Source of the DNA: Acidimicrobiaceae bacterium
GTDB lineage: Bacteria > Actinomycetota > Acidimicrobiia > Acidimicrobiales > Ilumatobacteraceae
DNA length: 64,000 bases
Assembly (NCBI GenBank): GCA_016722025.1
Contig: JADKGZ010000007.1
Span: forward strand, 124,001-188,000
Reading direction: 5' to 3'
Part shown: piece by piece, positions 16,746 through 26,261 of the stretch
Layout: each line of letters begins with the position of its first letter
Numbering within the stretch: position 1 is the stretch's first letter
Notes under the pieces: model-generated
Database searches by the model: none
Seen by the model: the letters and a program-made list of their open reading frames with translations, nothing else
Told to the model about the DNA's origin: nothing
Made by a program: the position numbers and the translations under genes

Positions 16746-18515
16746 CTACTGCCAGACGCGACTGCGCAAGTACTCGCCGAGGCCCTTGGCCTGTGCATCG
16801 AAGGCGGTGCTGCTGGCCACACCCTCGCCGAGCAGCCCGACGATGACGAAGTTGAGTGCCGTGATGTTGGGCAGCTCGTAGCGACGCACTTCCAGACCGG
16901 CGGCCTCGGGAAGCAACCGCTGCACCGCCGTCGCAGTGAGGTGGTCGCGCAGCCATGCGTAGCCGGCGGCGTCGCGAGCCCAGATGCCGACGTTGGCGTT
17001 CCCGCCCTTGTCGCCGCTGCGGGCAGCGAAGTGCGCCCCCAGCGGCTCGCCGGGTTGCGGGCCGGCGGCCACGATCGAGGGAGCAGAAGGAGTCGGCTCG
17101 AACTGCGTGGGCGCCAGCCCGTCGTGGGTGCCACCCACACCGGGCCTGGGGACTGGTTGGCGCGTTCCGTCGGGCAGCACCACCACTTCCTGCACGTCGG
17201 TTGCAGCCACCAACGCCGGCCAGTACACGCCGTACGACTGTGCCTCGCTGGGGCCACCGGTGGCGAAGAAGCCGGGATAGTTGGCCAGCGCCAGCTCGAT
17301 GGCGGCGCCGCTGAAGGCCTTACCGGCCAGCCGCTCATCGCGGCTCTTGACGGTGACGTGCAGCCGGCCCGATGCCTGCTCCTGTGTGGGAGCATCACTG
17401 GGTGCCTCCACGAACCGCACGTCGACTTCGTCGAAGCGGTCCTTGCCACCGACACGACGAAACAGCGCGTCGGTGAGCCATTGCGCCTTGCGCTGCTGAT
17501 CCAGCCCGGTGAGCACGAACGACATTCGGTTGCGGTAGCCGCCGTCGAGGTTGATGCACACCTTGGTGGTGAGCGGCGCGGGCTCGCCGACGGTGCCGCT
17601 GATGCGCACACGATCGTCGCCCGCCTGTTCGACCCGGATCGTGTCGAACCGGGCCACCACGTCGGGGTTTGCGTACGCGGGCGCCGCAATCTCGTAGAGC
17701 AGCTGAGCGGTGACCGTGCCGACGTTGACCACACCCCCGGTGCCTGCGTGCTTGGTGATGATCGACGAGCCATCGGCGGCGACTTCCGCAAGCGGGAAGC
17801 CGAGCGGCAACGTCGGGTCGGGGATCTCCTCGAACCACGAGTAGTTGCCACCCGTGGCCTGCGTGCCGCACTCGATCACGTGGCCCGCCACGACGGCGCC
17901 GGCGAGCGCATCCCAGTCGTCCGTCGCCCAGCCGTGCCACCACGCTGCCGGGCCCACCACGAGCGCAGCGTCGGTGATGCGCCCGCACACCACCACATCC
18001 GCCCCCGCCGTCAACGCGGCAGCGACGCCCCAGCCGCCGAGGTAGGCGTTGGCGGTGATCGGCACACCGGTGAGCGGCTCGCCCGTGTCGAGATGCGCCA
18101 GCTGTGGGCGGAGATCGTCGATGCGAGGCATCAGATCGTCGCCTTCCACGTGAGCGACCTTCACGTCGAGCCCCAACCGGGCCGCGACCTGGCGCACCTG
18201 GTCGGCACAGCCCTGCGGGTTGAGGCCGCCGGCGTTGGTGACCACCTTGATGCCACGCTCGAGGCAGGTGGCGAGCACCTGCTCCATCTGCCGGAGGAAG
18301 GTGCCCGCGTAGCCGAGCTCGGGATTGCGGCTGCGCTGCTTGTGCAAGATCAGCATCGTCAGCTCCGCCAGCCAGTCGCCGGTGAGCACGTCGATCTCTC
18401 CGCCCTCCACCATCTCCTTGGCGGCGCTGAGCCGGTCGCCGAAGAACCCGCTGCAGTTCGCGATGCGCACCGCCCGACGCAGTTGGGGGAGTGCCTCGGT
18501 GGGGGGAGGGGTCAT
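16746..18515 (-). CDS. atuA: AtuA-like acyclic terpene utilisation protein
   Basis: A 589-residue protein of the DUF1446/AtuA family, found in geraniol/citronellol (Atu) and related acyl-CoA carboxylase clusters; its biochemical role is not settled. The N-terminal RIANCSGFFGDRLSAAKEM, VTNAGGLNPQGCA, VVCGRITDAALVVGPAAWW and ATGGNYSWFEEIPD blocks are typical, and SGDKGGNANVGIWARD begins the C-terminal domain seen in full-length members. The ATG at 18513-18515 overlaps the stop of the carboxylase alpha gene. Its position as last gene of the carboxylase/hydratase operon supports a role with that carboxylase. Confidence 0.85.
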   Translation of the reverse strand: MTPPPTEALPQLRRAVRIANCSGFFGDRLSAAKEMVEGGEIDVLTGDWLAELTMLILHKQRSRNPELGYAGTFLRQMEQVLATCLERGIKVVTNAGGLNPQGCADQVRQVAARLGLDVKVAHVEGDDLMPRIDDLRPQLAHLDTGEPLTGVPITANAYLGGWGVAAALTAGADVVVCGRITDAALVVGPAAWWHGWATDDWDALAGAVVAGHVIECGTQATGGNYSWFEEIPDPTLPLGFPLAEVAADGSSIITKHAGTGGVVNVGTVTAQLLYEIAAPAYANPDVVARFDTIRVEQAGDDRVRISGTVGEPAPLTTKVCINLDGGYRNRMSFVLTGLDQQRKAQWLTDALFRRVGGKDRFDEVDVRFVEAPSDAPTQEQASGRLHVTVKSRDERLAGKAFSGAAIELALANYPGFFATGGPSEAQSYGVYWPALVAATDVQEVVVLPDGTRQPVPRPGVGGTHDGLAPTQFEPTPSAPSIVAAGPQPGEPLGAHFAARSGDKGGNANVGIWARDAAGYAWLRDHLTATAVQRLLPEAAGLEVRRYELPNITALNFVIVGLLGEGVASSTAFDAQAKGLGEYLRSRVWQ

Positions 18516-20433
18516 GCGGGGTCGACCGTGAGCAGTGGCTGACCGCTGTCGAGCTGCTGGCCGGGCTGGATGTAGACCTCGCCGATGATGCCGGGGTGAG
18601 GCGACACGATCTGATGCTCCATCTTCATCGCCTCCATCGTCAGCAACGGTTGGCCGGCAACCACGGTGTCGCCGACGGCGACGAGCAGCGCGATCACGCG
18701 GCCGGGCATCGGGGCGACGGTGCTGCCCTCCCTGCCGGCCTCGTCGGGTGACGTGAAGCGAGGAGGGATCTGGAATCGTGTGACGCCGCCGCGCACGTAC
18801 GCGATGTCGTCGTGCAACACGACCGGAGTGCGCTCGAGCGAGATCAGCGTGTCGTCGTCGAGCGCCAGTGGCTGGTCGTCGACCCACAGCTCCTGCAACC
18901 GGTCGGCCCGGTCGAACCGGTATCGCACGGTGTGCTCACCAACGGCCTGCACGTGCGACTGCGACGGGTTGTTGCGCCATCCGATCGGGAACCGATTGCC
19001 GTTCGAGCGGCGCTGCACGAGGGCCAGCGCCGCGGCAGCGACGTCGATCGGGCGGTGCGGCGGCGGCTCGCCGATCGGGGAGCCACCGTTGGCCTCGGCG
19101 CTGCGGTCGACGAGGCCGGTGTCGATGCCCGGGCCGCCCGGCGCATCGAAGTCGGCTACCCACGACAGCAGTTCGAGCAGCAGGTCGCGGTTGGTGACCG
19201 GCCCGATGAGCTCGGCACCGCGCAGCGCCGCAGTCAACCGGCGCACGGCCTCGGCGCGGGTGGCGCCATGGGCGATGACCTTCGCGATCATGCTGTCGTA
19301 GTACGGCGGTACCTCGCTGCCGCTCTCGATCGCGCTGTCGACCCGCACACCCGGTATGTCGGGGAACCGGAACGTGTGGAACACACCCGAGCTGGGCAGG
19401 TAGCCGGAGTACGGGTCCTCGGCACACAGCCGCACCTCGATCGCATGACCCCGCAGGGGTACCTCCACCAGCAGCTCGGCGGGAATTGCGTGACCCTCGG
19501 CGATCGACAGCTGCAGTGCCACCAGGTCGACCCCGCACACGGCCTCGGTGACCGGGTGCTCGACCTGCAGCCGAGTGTTCATCTCCAGGAACCAGAAGTT
19601 GCTGTCGCCGTCGAGCAGGAACTCCACGGTGCCCGCGCCCACGTAGCCGACCGCGCACGCGGCGGCAACGGCAGCACCTTCCATGCGCACGCGCAGATCG
19701 CCGTCGACGGCGGGGGAGGGGGCCTCCTCGAGCACTTTCTGATGGCGTCGTTGCAGCGTGCAGTCGCGTTCGTGCAGCGCGATCACGTTGCCGTGAGTGT
19801 CGGCCAAGACTTGGATCTCGACGTGGCGAGCGCGCTCGAGGTAGCGCTCGACGAACACGGTGTCGTCGCCGAACGCGGCCAGCGCCTCGCGCTGAGCCGA
19901 GGCGATGGCATCGGCAAGGCCGTCGTCGCTGCGCACGACGCGCATGCCACGGCCGCCGCCGCCTGCCGAGGCCTTCACCAACGCCGGTAGCCCGATCTCC
20001 GCCAGCGACTCGACGGTGTTATCGGGTGCCACGGGCACGCCGTGCGAACGCATCAGTCGCTTCGCCTCGATCTTCGAACCCATCGCGGCGATGGCCGCCG
20101 GGGGAGGGCCGATCCAGGTGAGCCCGGCATCGATGACCTGCTGTGCGAATGCGGCGTTCTCGGACAGGAACCCGTAGCCCGGGTGGACAGCAGCGCCGAA
20201 GCGCTGCGCCGCGGCGATGATGAGATCGCCGCGCAGATAGGTGTCGGCGGACGATGTGCCCGGCAAGCGCACGGCAGCACCGGCCTCGCGCACGAAGGGG
20301 CGTGCTGGTCGGCGTCGCTGAACACCGCAACCGTTGCGATCGCCTGCTCGCGGCACGTACGGAAGATGCGCCGGGAGATCTCACCGCGGTTGGCGACGAG
20401 GACGGTGTGGATTGCTCGCTGGGTCATCGTCAT
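18512..20433 (-). CDS. Acyl-CoA carboxylase alpha subunit (biotin carboxylase + BCCP), frameshifted
   Basis: The biotin-bearing subunit of an acyl-CoA carboxylase. The N-terminus TVLVANRGEISRRIFRTC is followed by a frame break near 20300, where a CCCC run would need one more C to read DADQHAPFVREAG. The rest is uninterrupted: PGYGFLSENAAF, the ATP-grasp loop ASAGGGGRGMR, HVEIQVLADTHGNVIALHERDC, EMNTRLQVEHPVTE, and a C-terminal biotin domain with the site TMEAMKMEH. The ATG at 20431-20433 overlaps the carboxyltransferase stop. With AtuA and an enoyl-CoA hydratase nearby, methylcrotonyl-CoA or geranyl-CoA carboxylase is more likely than propionyl-CoA carboxylase. Confidence 0.85.
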
Positions 20434-22040
20434 CACATCCGGAACACGCCGTAGCCACGGGTGCCGTGGATGGCCTGGTTGTCGATGATGCTGAGGCACA
20501 GGCCGAGCACGGTGCGCGTGTCGCGCGGGTCGATGATGCCGTCGTCGTAGATCTTGCCGCTCATGAACATCGCCAGCGACTCGCGCTCGATCTGGTCCTC
20601 GATCATCGCGCGCATGGCGGCATCGGCCTCCTCATCGAACGGCTTGCCCATGCTCTCCGCCGATTGGCGACTGACGATGCTCATCACCCCGGCCAACTGC
20701 GCCGGGCCCATCACCGCGCTCTTCGCGTTGGGCCAGGCGAACAGGAAGCGTGGGCCGAACGCTCGCCCGCACATGCCGTAGTTGCCGGCGCCGTAGGAGG
20801 CGGCCATGTTGATGGTGAGGTGCGGCACGCTGCTGTTGCTGACGGCGTTGATCATCTTCGCGCCGTCCTTGATGATGCCGCGCTGCTCGAACTCCTTGCC
20901 AACCATGTAGCCGGTGGTGTTCTGCAGGAACACGAGCGGTGTGTCGACCTGGTTGGCCAACTGGATGAACTGCGCCGCCTTCTCGCTCTCCTCGCTGAAC
21001 AGCACGCCGTGGTGGTTGGCCAGGATGCCGATCGGGTAGCCGTGCAGTTCGGCGAAGCCGGTGACCAGCGATGTGCCGTAGAGCGGCTTGAACTCGTCGA
21101 AGTCGCTGTCGTCGACGACCCGGGCGATGACGTCGCGCGGGTCGAACGGCACCTTCGGGTCGGCGCTGGGGATGCCCAGCAACTGATCCGGGTCGTACCT
21201 CGGAGGGCGGCCGGCGCCGCGGGGCCCTGGGCCGCGCTTGCGGTGGTTGATGCGCTTGATGATCTGGCGACCCAACCGGATTGCGTCGAGCTCGTCGACC
21301 GCGAAGTAGTCGGCGAGGCCGCTGATGCGGGCGTGCATCTCGGCGCCGCCGAGGCTCTCGTCGTCGCTGTCCTCACCGGTGGCCATCTTCACCAGCGGTG
21401 GCCCGCCGAGGAACACCTTCGAGCGCTCCTTGATCATCACGACGTAGTCGCTCATGCCGGGCACGTAGGCCCCGCCGGCGGTGGAGTTGCCGAACACGAG
21501 GGAGACCTGGGGGATGCCGGCGGCACTGGCCTGCGTGATGTCGCGAAAGCCGCGGCCGCCGGGAATGAAGATCTCGCTCTGCGTCGGGAGGTCGGCACCG
21601 CCCGACTCGGTGAGGGAGATGGTGGGCAGACGGTTCTCGCTGATGATCTCGTTGGTGCGCAGGCTCTTCTTCAGCGTGTAGGGGTTGCTGGCACCTCCGC
21701 GCATGGTGGGGTCGCTGCCGGTGATCATGCACTCGACACCTTCGACCACGCCGATGCCGGCCACGGTGCCCGCGCCGACCGGGAACTGGCTGCCCCACGC
21801 TGCCAGCGGCGACAGCTCGAGGAACGGCGAGTCGGGATCGAGCAGCGCCTCGACGCGCTCGCGCACCAGCATCTTGCCGCGCTGACGATGGCGGGCGATG
21901 TACTTCTCGCCACCGCCGAGGTTGACCAGGCGCAGCTGTTCGTCGTGGGCGGCCAGCTGCGCCTCCAGCGCGGATCGGTTGGCCTGGTAGGCCTCGTGAG
22001 CGGGATTGACGCGGTTCGGCAGGATGGGCACGTCAGACAC
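20433..22040 (-). CDS. Acyl-CoA carboxylase beta subunit (carboxyltransferase)
   Basis: A 535-residue carboxyltransferase that moves carboxyl from biotin to an acyl-CoA. It carries both crotonase-fold halves: LTESGGADLPTQSEIF and FGNSTAGGAYVPGMSDYVVM in the N-half, and LFSEESEKAAQFIQLANQ, FLQNTTGYMVGKEFE and ASYGAGNYGMCGRAF in the C-half. The GNYGMCGRA block and the length resemble MCCase/LiuD/AtuC more than PccB. The start GTG at 22038-22040 overlaps the end of the enoyl-CoA hydratase gene by eight bases. Substrate is inferred from neighbours. Confidence 0.88.
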   Translation of the reverse strand: MSDVPILPNRVNPAHEAYQANRSALEAQLAAHDEQLRLVNLGGGEKYIARHRQRGKMLVRERVEALLDPDSPFLELSPLAAWGSQFPVGAGTVAGIGVVEGVECMITGSDPTMRGGASNPYTLKKSLRTNEIISENRLPTISLTESGGADLPTQSEIFIPGGRGFRDITQASAAGIPQVSLVFGNSTAGGAYVPGMSDYVVMIKERSKVFLGGPPLVKMATGEDSDDESLGGAEMHARISGLADYFAVDELDAIRLGRQIIKRINHRKRGPGPRGAGRPPRYDPDQLLGIPSADPKVPFDPRDVIARVVDDSDFDEFKPLYGTSLVTGFAELHGYPIGILANHHGVLFSEESEKAAQFIQLANQVDTPLVFLQNTTGYMVGKEFEQRGIIKDGAKMINAVSNSSVPHLTINMAASYGAGNYGMCGRAFGPRFLFAWPNAKSAVMGPAQLAGVMSIVSRQSAESMGKPFDEEADAAMRAMIEDQIERESLAMFMSGKIYDDGIIDPRDTRTVLGLCLSIIDNQAIHGTRGYGVFRM

Positions 22041-22794
22041 CCCCTGGCGCTGTGGCCGCCCACGATGGTGCTCGCTTCTCGGCGAAGGCGCGCATGCCCT
22101 CGGCCGCTTCCCGGGAGCGGAAGAGGGACTCGCTGAGGATGGCCATCTCGGCATAGTCGCTCGACGGGTTTCGCAGGAGGCGCTTGCTGGCCGCAACAGC
22201 CTCGGGCGCCCCGGCGAGGATGCCGCGCACCAGCGTCGCGACGGTTGCCATCACGTCGTCGGTGACGTGGGTGATGAGCCCCATGTCCTTGGCGGTCGGC
22301 GCGTCGAACGCCTCGCCGGTGAGGAACGGGGCGGCGAGCTTGCTCCAGCCGCAGCGAGCGAGGATGGGCACGCTGATGATGGCCGGGGCCACACCGATGC
22401 GCACCTCGGTGAAGGCGAACGTGACCGTGCTGCGCACCACGATCAGATCGCACGCCGCCATCAGGCCAACACCGCCGGCTCGCACCGGGCCGTCGACAGC
22501 GGCGATGGTGACGGCGTTCATCGAGCCCAGTCGTGCCATCGCGTCGGCCATCGGGTTGCCCGCAGCCTGCGCGGCGTGCGTGCCCGACGCGCGCTCCTTC
22601 AGATCGGCACCCGAGCAGAACACCGGCGCGGTGTGGGTGAGCACCAGCGCCCGCACGTCGGGTTGCTCGGCCCGATCCAGTGCAGCGTTCAACTCGGTGA
22701 CGAGCTGGCGCGACAGCGCGTTGCGATTGCCGGGTGAGTCGAGCGTGATGGTGGCGACCCCGCCCTCGACGATGCAGTGAACCAGTTCCCCCAC
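22033..22794 (-). CDS. Enoyl-CoA hydratase/isomerase family protein
   Basis: A 253-residue crotonase-family protein. TLDSPGNRNALS, the oxyanion-hole APVFCSGADLKE and the second AAVDGPVRAGGVGLMAACDLIV region are clear. One of the usual catalytic glutamates in the helix after GGG(M/V)G is not evident (FTEVRIGVAP keeps a Glu). In liu/atu operons such proteins act on 3-methylglutaconyl- or isohexenyl-glutaconyl-CoA, which fits the adjacent carboxylase. The GTG at 22792-22794 is chosen because it gives the normal family start and has a TACAGT box seven bases upstream. It is the first gene of the operon down to atuA. Confidence 0.85.
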   Translation of the reverse strand: MGELVHCIVEGGVATITLDSPGNRNALSRQLVTELNAALDRAEQPDVRALVLTHTAPVFCSGADLKERASGTHAAQAAGNPMADAMARLGSMNAVTIAAVDGPVRAGGVGLMAACDLIVVRSTVTFAFTEVRIGVAPAIISVPILARCGWSKLAAPFLTGEAFDAPTAKDMGLITHVTDDVMATVATLVRGILAGAPEAVAASKRLLRNPSSDYAEMAILSESLFRSREAAEGMRAFAEKRAPSWAATAPGGV

Positions 22795-22801
22795 GCGGCC
22801 G

Positions 22802-22807
22802 ACTGTA
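22802..22807 (-). promoter_or_regulatory. -10 box TACAGT of the carboxylase/atuA operon
   Basis: TACAGT on the minus strand, seven bases before the GTG of the enoyl-CoA hydratase gene. It helps to decide that start over the GTG at 22812. Confidence 0.45.
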
Positions 22808-22845
22808 GCCACGCCAGGCCCGCGCCTCCGCCTCGGCGATGCGTG

Positions 22846-22914
22846 TGGCGCCAACTGGGGCTCCCCGGAACCGTACGGAGCGTTCTGGGGCACCCCAGTT
22901 GCGGCCACAACAAT
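22846..22914. repeat. Dispersed palindromic element, copy B
   Basis: The second copy of the approximately 70-base palindrome, with arms CCAACTGGGG and CCCCAGTTG and a GCGGCCAC end. Its reverse complement aligns along its full length with 11447-11515. It lies between the carboxylase operon promoter and the helicase stop codon. Confidence 0.6.
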
Positions 22915-22948
22915 CCCGCGGCGGCCCGCGACATCCGCCGCAGCGGGT

Positions 22949-24827
22949 TCAGCCGGCGGTGATCTCGCGCAGGAAGGCCTCGGCCTCGGCGCGGTGGCGG
23001 GTGCGCTTCATCGGCGGCAGTGCCTTCACGATGTCCCACCGGTAGTTGGCCTTGCCGAGTCGCGGGTCCATCACCGCCACGACACCCCGATCGTTGGCAG
23101 TGCGGATGAGACGGCCGGTTGCCTGGGCCAGCAGCATCGAGGCGCGCGGCAGGTCGATCTGACTGAAGGCCGCTGCGCCCAGGACCTCGCGGCGGGCCGA
23201 CAGCAATGGGTCGTCAGGGCGGGGGAACGGGATGCGATCGATCACCACCAGGCTCAGCGTGCGGCCTGGGATGTCGACGCCTTGGAAGAAGCCGGCGGTT
23301 GCGAACAGGCACGCGTGCTCGTCGTCGCTGAACGCCTTCACCAACGCGGTCTTCGGCAGGTCGCGTTGAGTGAGGATGGGCACGTCGACCGTGAGCCGCA
23401 CGGCCTCGGCGGCGGCGTCCATCGCCTTCCAACTGGTGAACAGCGCGAGCGTTCGGCCCCCCGCTGCCGTGATGAGCGCGGTCAGCTCCTGGTGCACCGC
23501 CGGTCCATACTGCGGGTGAACGGGGGTCGGGCATGTGCACCGCGCAGTAGAGCATCGCGTGGTGCTCGTAGTCGAAGGGGCTGCCCACGTCGATCTCGTC
23601 GAACCCGCCCGGCGGCAGCCCGACGCGTGCACCGAGCGAAGCGGGAATGGTGGCGCTGGCGAGGATGGCGGTGCGCTGCGACCAGATGCCGTTGTTGAGC
23701 ACGCCACCGACCTCCAGCGGGGCGATCTCCAGGCGCGGGTAGTCGGGGCCGCCGCTGACGAACGCGACGAAACCCTCGCGGTTGTCGAGCGCGAGGTCGA
23801 TGCTGTCCTGCAGGCGGGTGGCCAGTTGCTGGCCGCGCATCTTGCGGGCCTTGGCGTCCTCGACGTCGGAGTCGATGGCCCCCAACGCAGTGAGTGCTCG
23901 CTGCACGCGGCCGCGCACGTCGACCAACATCTCCTGCACCGGTGCAGGGAACGGGCGCGGCAGGCGTTGGCCGAGGAACGGCACCAGCACGTCGCGCACC
24001 ACCAGCGAAGCCTCGGCCACGCCCCCGACCAGCTGTGGATCGTCGAGGATGCGCTTCAGTGCGGCGGTGAGCGTGGTGAAGCGGCCCCCGGCGACCTGCA
24101 CGCCGACCGTGTCGCTCATGATGTCTTCCAGCTGGTGGGCCTCGTCCATCACGACCACGTCGTGCTCGGGCAGCAACATGCCGCCGCTGCCCACGTGCAG
24201 CCCGTAGAGGTGCATGTTGACCACCACCACGTCGGCCACGGAGGCACGAGTGCGGGCGGCTTCGGCGAAGCACACCGATCCCATCGGGCAGCGGGTGGCG
24301 CCGGGGCACTCGTCGCTGCCGACGCTGACCGCCTGCCATGCTCGATCGCTGGGTGCCCAGTCGAGCCCCGCCTGGTCGCCGGTATCGGTGGTGCCCGACC
24401 ATGCGACGAGCCGGTTGATCTCCACCTTGGTCGTTGCGGCGAACTCCTCCAGCTCGAGCTGGCCGCTGTCGGCCCCCTGGATCTCGCGCACACGCTGCAT
24501 GCACACGTAGTTGCTGCGCCCCTTGAGCACCGCCCAGTCGAACGGGATGCCCAGGTGCGCTTCCAGGAACGGCAGGTCCTTCGCCGCCAACTGATCCTGC
24601 AGCGCCTTCGTTGCCGTGGCGACGACCACTCGTTTGCCTGCCACGATCGCTGGTACGAGGTAGCCGAGCGTCTTGCCCGTGCCCGTGCCCGCTTGCACGA
24701 CGAGGTGCCGGCCGCTGTCGATCGAGCTGGCCACCGCTTGCGCCATCTGCCGCTGGCCGGGTCGCTCTTCGGCAGCGGGGAGTGCGCCGGTGACTGCAGC
24801 GAGAGCGGCTGTGACATCGGCGCTCAT
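22949..24827 (-). CDS. DinG-family ATP-dependent DNA helicase, frameshifted
   Basis: A superfamily 2 helicase of the XPD/DinG group. Walker A is VVQAGTGTGKTLGY, the four iron-sulfur cysteines are placed as VCM, DECPGATRCPMGSVCF, DEAH appears as VVVMDEAHQLEDI, and ILASATIPASL is motif III. The frame breaks near 23520 in a run of five C. One C fewer gives MPDPVHPQYGPAVHQEL, and the second frame carries TAGFFQGVDIPGRTLSLVVID and LAQATGRLIRT (motif VI region). The ATG at 24825-24827 overlaps the stop of the cysteine-cluster gene. The break is probably a homopolymer error. Confidence 0.85.
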
Positions 24828-25477
24828 CGGTTGCTCCTGCGACTCGACAACTCGACTCGCACGTCGTGCACCGAAGGCTCGTGCTGGTGGACGAAGATTC
24901 GGTGTACCTCGAGCGCGGCCACGGCCAGTTGGGTGGTGGTGGCCGGCGCCAGGTCGGTGCCGAGTGCGTCGTGTCGGCTGCGCAGGAATGCGGCTGCGGC
25001 TCGTACCGCGGCATGCTCGGCCGAGTCGCTGCTCGATGCGTACGTGAACTCCCACCGTGCCGCCTGGGTGGCGATCGGTGCCTTTCCCGGTTCGTCGGGC
25101 AGCACCCCGGCTGCGGGGAACACCCGGCAGTCGTAGGTTCGGCATGTGCGCGGCCGATGCTCGTAGATGCTGCATCCGTCGGTGCGCAGCATCGGGCACC
25201 GGCCGTGCTCGTCGTAGCCCATCAGCACGTGGCCGCGGGGAAGGCCGGGTGCCGGGAAGAGCAGTGCCTCCGGAACGTGGGCCAGCACGTCTTGCTCATC
25301 GGGCGCGATGTGGACGAACTGCGCCGACGAGCAGCACGCGACGCACGAACCACATGCGACGTCGGTGGCGCCTTCACCACGGATGGCCGCCAGCACCTCT
25401 GCCAGCCACGACGAGAAGTCGCCGGCGGAGAGTGGGCCGTCGGCGGAGAGTGGGCCGTCGGCCGCGAGTTCGGGCAT
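24824..25477 (-). CDS. YkgJ-family cysteine-cluster protein
   Basis: A 217-residue protein of the YkgJ/CxxCxxCC family, which binds zinc or an iron-sulfur cluster; function unknown. Visible cysteines are ACGSCVACC near residue 45, RCPMLRTDGCSIYEHRPRTCR and YDCRVFP. The N-terminus holds a perfect two-fold 18-base tandem repeat that encodes ADGPLS twice and looks like a recent slippage duplication. It starts three bases after the uppS stop and overlaps the helicase start, so uppS, this gene and the helicase gene form one unit. Confidence 0.8.
   Translation of the reverse strand: MPELAADGPLSADGPLSAGDFSSWLAEVLAAIRGEGATDVACGSCVACCSSAQFVHIAPDEQDVLAHVPEALLFPAPGLPRGHVLMGYDEHGRCPMLRTDGCSIYEHRPRTCRTYDCRVFPAAGVLPDEPGKAPIATQAARWEFTYASSSDSAEHAAVRAAAAFLRSRHDALGTDLAPATTTQLAVAALEVHRIFVHQHEPSVHDVRVELSSRRSNR
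25423..25458. repeat. Perfect 18-bp tandem duplication
   Basis: CGGCGGAGAGTGGGCCGT is repeated twice without change inside the 5' end of the cysteine-cluster gene. It keeps the frame and adds six residues. Confidence 0.8.
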
Positions 25478-25480
25478 GGC

Positions 25481-26161
25481 TCAGTGGACGAGGGCGAGCG
25501 CGGCGTCGAGCTCGTGGCCGTCGAAGTCGGGCCACGGGCGATCGGTGAAGTAGACCTCGGCGCCCATGCTCTGCCACAGCATGAAGTTGGAGATGCGCAG
25601 CTCGCCCGAGGTGCGCACCATCACATCGACCGGTGGCAGTTCGGGCAGGTACAGGTGGCGGCCGATGGCGGCTTGGTCGACCATGCCCTCTGCCGCGGCG
25701 GCCTGTGCGGCGTGAACGATCTCGGCGTGGCTGCCGTAGTCGAAGGCGACCGTGAGCACCATGCCGGTGTTCGACTCGGTGTCGGCGATGGCCTTGCGGA
25801 TGGCACGCTGCACGTACTTCGGGGTGCGGGCGTCGGCGCTGTCGAACGGGCGCCCCATCCACTGGATGCGAACGTTGAGCTCGTTGAGCTCGGCGACGCG
25901 CCCGAAGAGCTTCTTGTGCAGGCCAAGGATGTGGCGCACCTCGGTGCGGGGACGCACCCAGTTCTCGGTGGAGAAGCCGAACACGGTGAGCCAGCCGACG
26001 TTGCGGGTGACCGCAATGCGAACCAGGCGGGCCAGGTTCTCTTCGCCCTCGGTGTGACCCTCGGTGCGCGGGAGGTGCTTGCGCTTGGCCCACCGGCCGT
26101 TGCCGTCCATGATGCACGCCACGTGCACCAGGCGTGGGCCGGAGGTGGTGGGGCTGCTCAC
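25481..26161 (-). CDS. uppS: cis-Prenyltransferase catalytic subunit (UppS) lacking the RxG tail
   Basis: Polyprenyl diphosphate synthase that makes the lipid carrier for peptidoglycan. All substrate and catalytic motifs are present: MDGNGRWA with Asp19, the downstream GHTEG region, GFSTENW (62-68) and VRTSGELRISNF (Arg183, Arg189). The protein ends ...WPDFDGHELDAALALVH at 226 residues, about two residues before where homodimeric enzymes carry the conserved Y..R.RRFGG tail. No other frame supplies that tail, so the truncation is not a simple indel. The GTG at 26159-26161 has a TAGGGT box eight bases upstream. The divergent neighbour supplies an RRFGG tail (see findings). Confidence 0.9.
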   Translation of the reverse strand: MSSPTTSGPRLVHVACIMDGNGRWAKRKHLPRTEGHTEGEENLARLVRIAVTRNVGWLTVFGFSTENWVRPRTEVRHILGLHKKLFGRVAELNELNVRIQWMGRPFDSADARTPKYVQRAIRKAIADTESNTGMVLTVAFDYGSHAEIVHAAQAAAAEGMVDQAAIGRHLYLPELPPVDVMVRTSGELRISNFMLWQSMGAEVYFTDRPWPDFDGHELDAALALVH

Positions 26162-26169
26162 GGCACAGC

Positions 26170-26175
26170 ACCCTA
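26170..26175 (-). promoter_or_regulatory. -10 box TAGGGT of uppS operon
   Basis: TAGGGT on the minus strand, eight bases before the uppS GTG; no Shine-Dalgarno sequence. Confidence 0.45.
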
Positions 26176-26249
26176 GTGGCCGCCCGGCGCCACGACCCGG
26201 CTGTCGGCGGGCGGACGACACCGTGCCCACAAACCTGCCGGCCACGTGG

Positions 26250-26255
26250 GACAAT
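26250..26255 (+). promoter_or_regulatory. -10 box GACAAT of cis-PT-like/recO operon
   Basis: GACAAT lies six bases before the ATG at 26262. Together with 26170-26175 it makes a divergent promoter pair between the two prenyltransferase-like genes. Confidence 0.4.
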
Positions 26256-26261
26256 GGTCGC

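Noticed and set aside
24866..26176. A 436-codon plus-strand frame opposite the cysteine-cluster gene and uppS
   Set aside because: Composition is typical of an antisense frame and there are no recognisable motifs; both genes beneath it have clear families.
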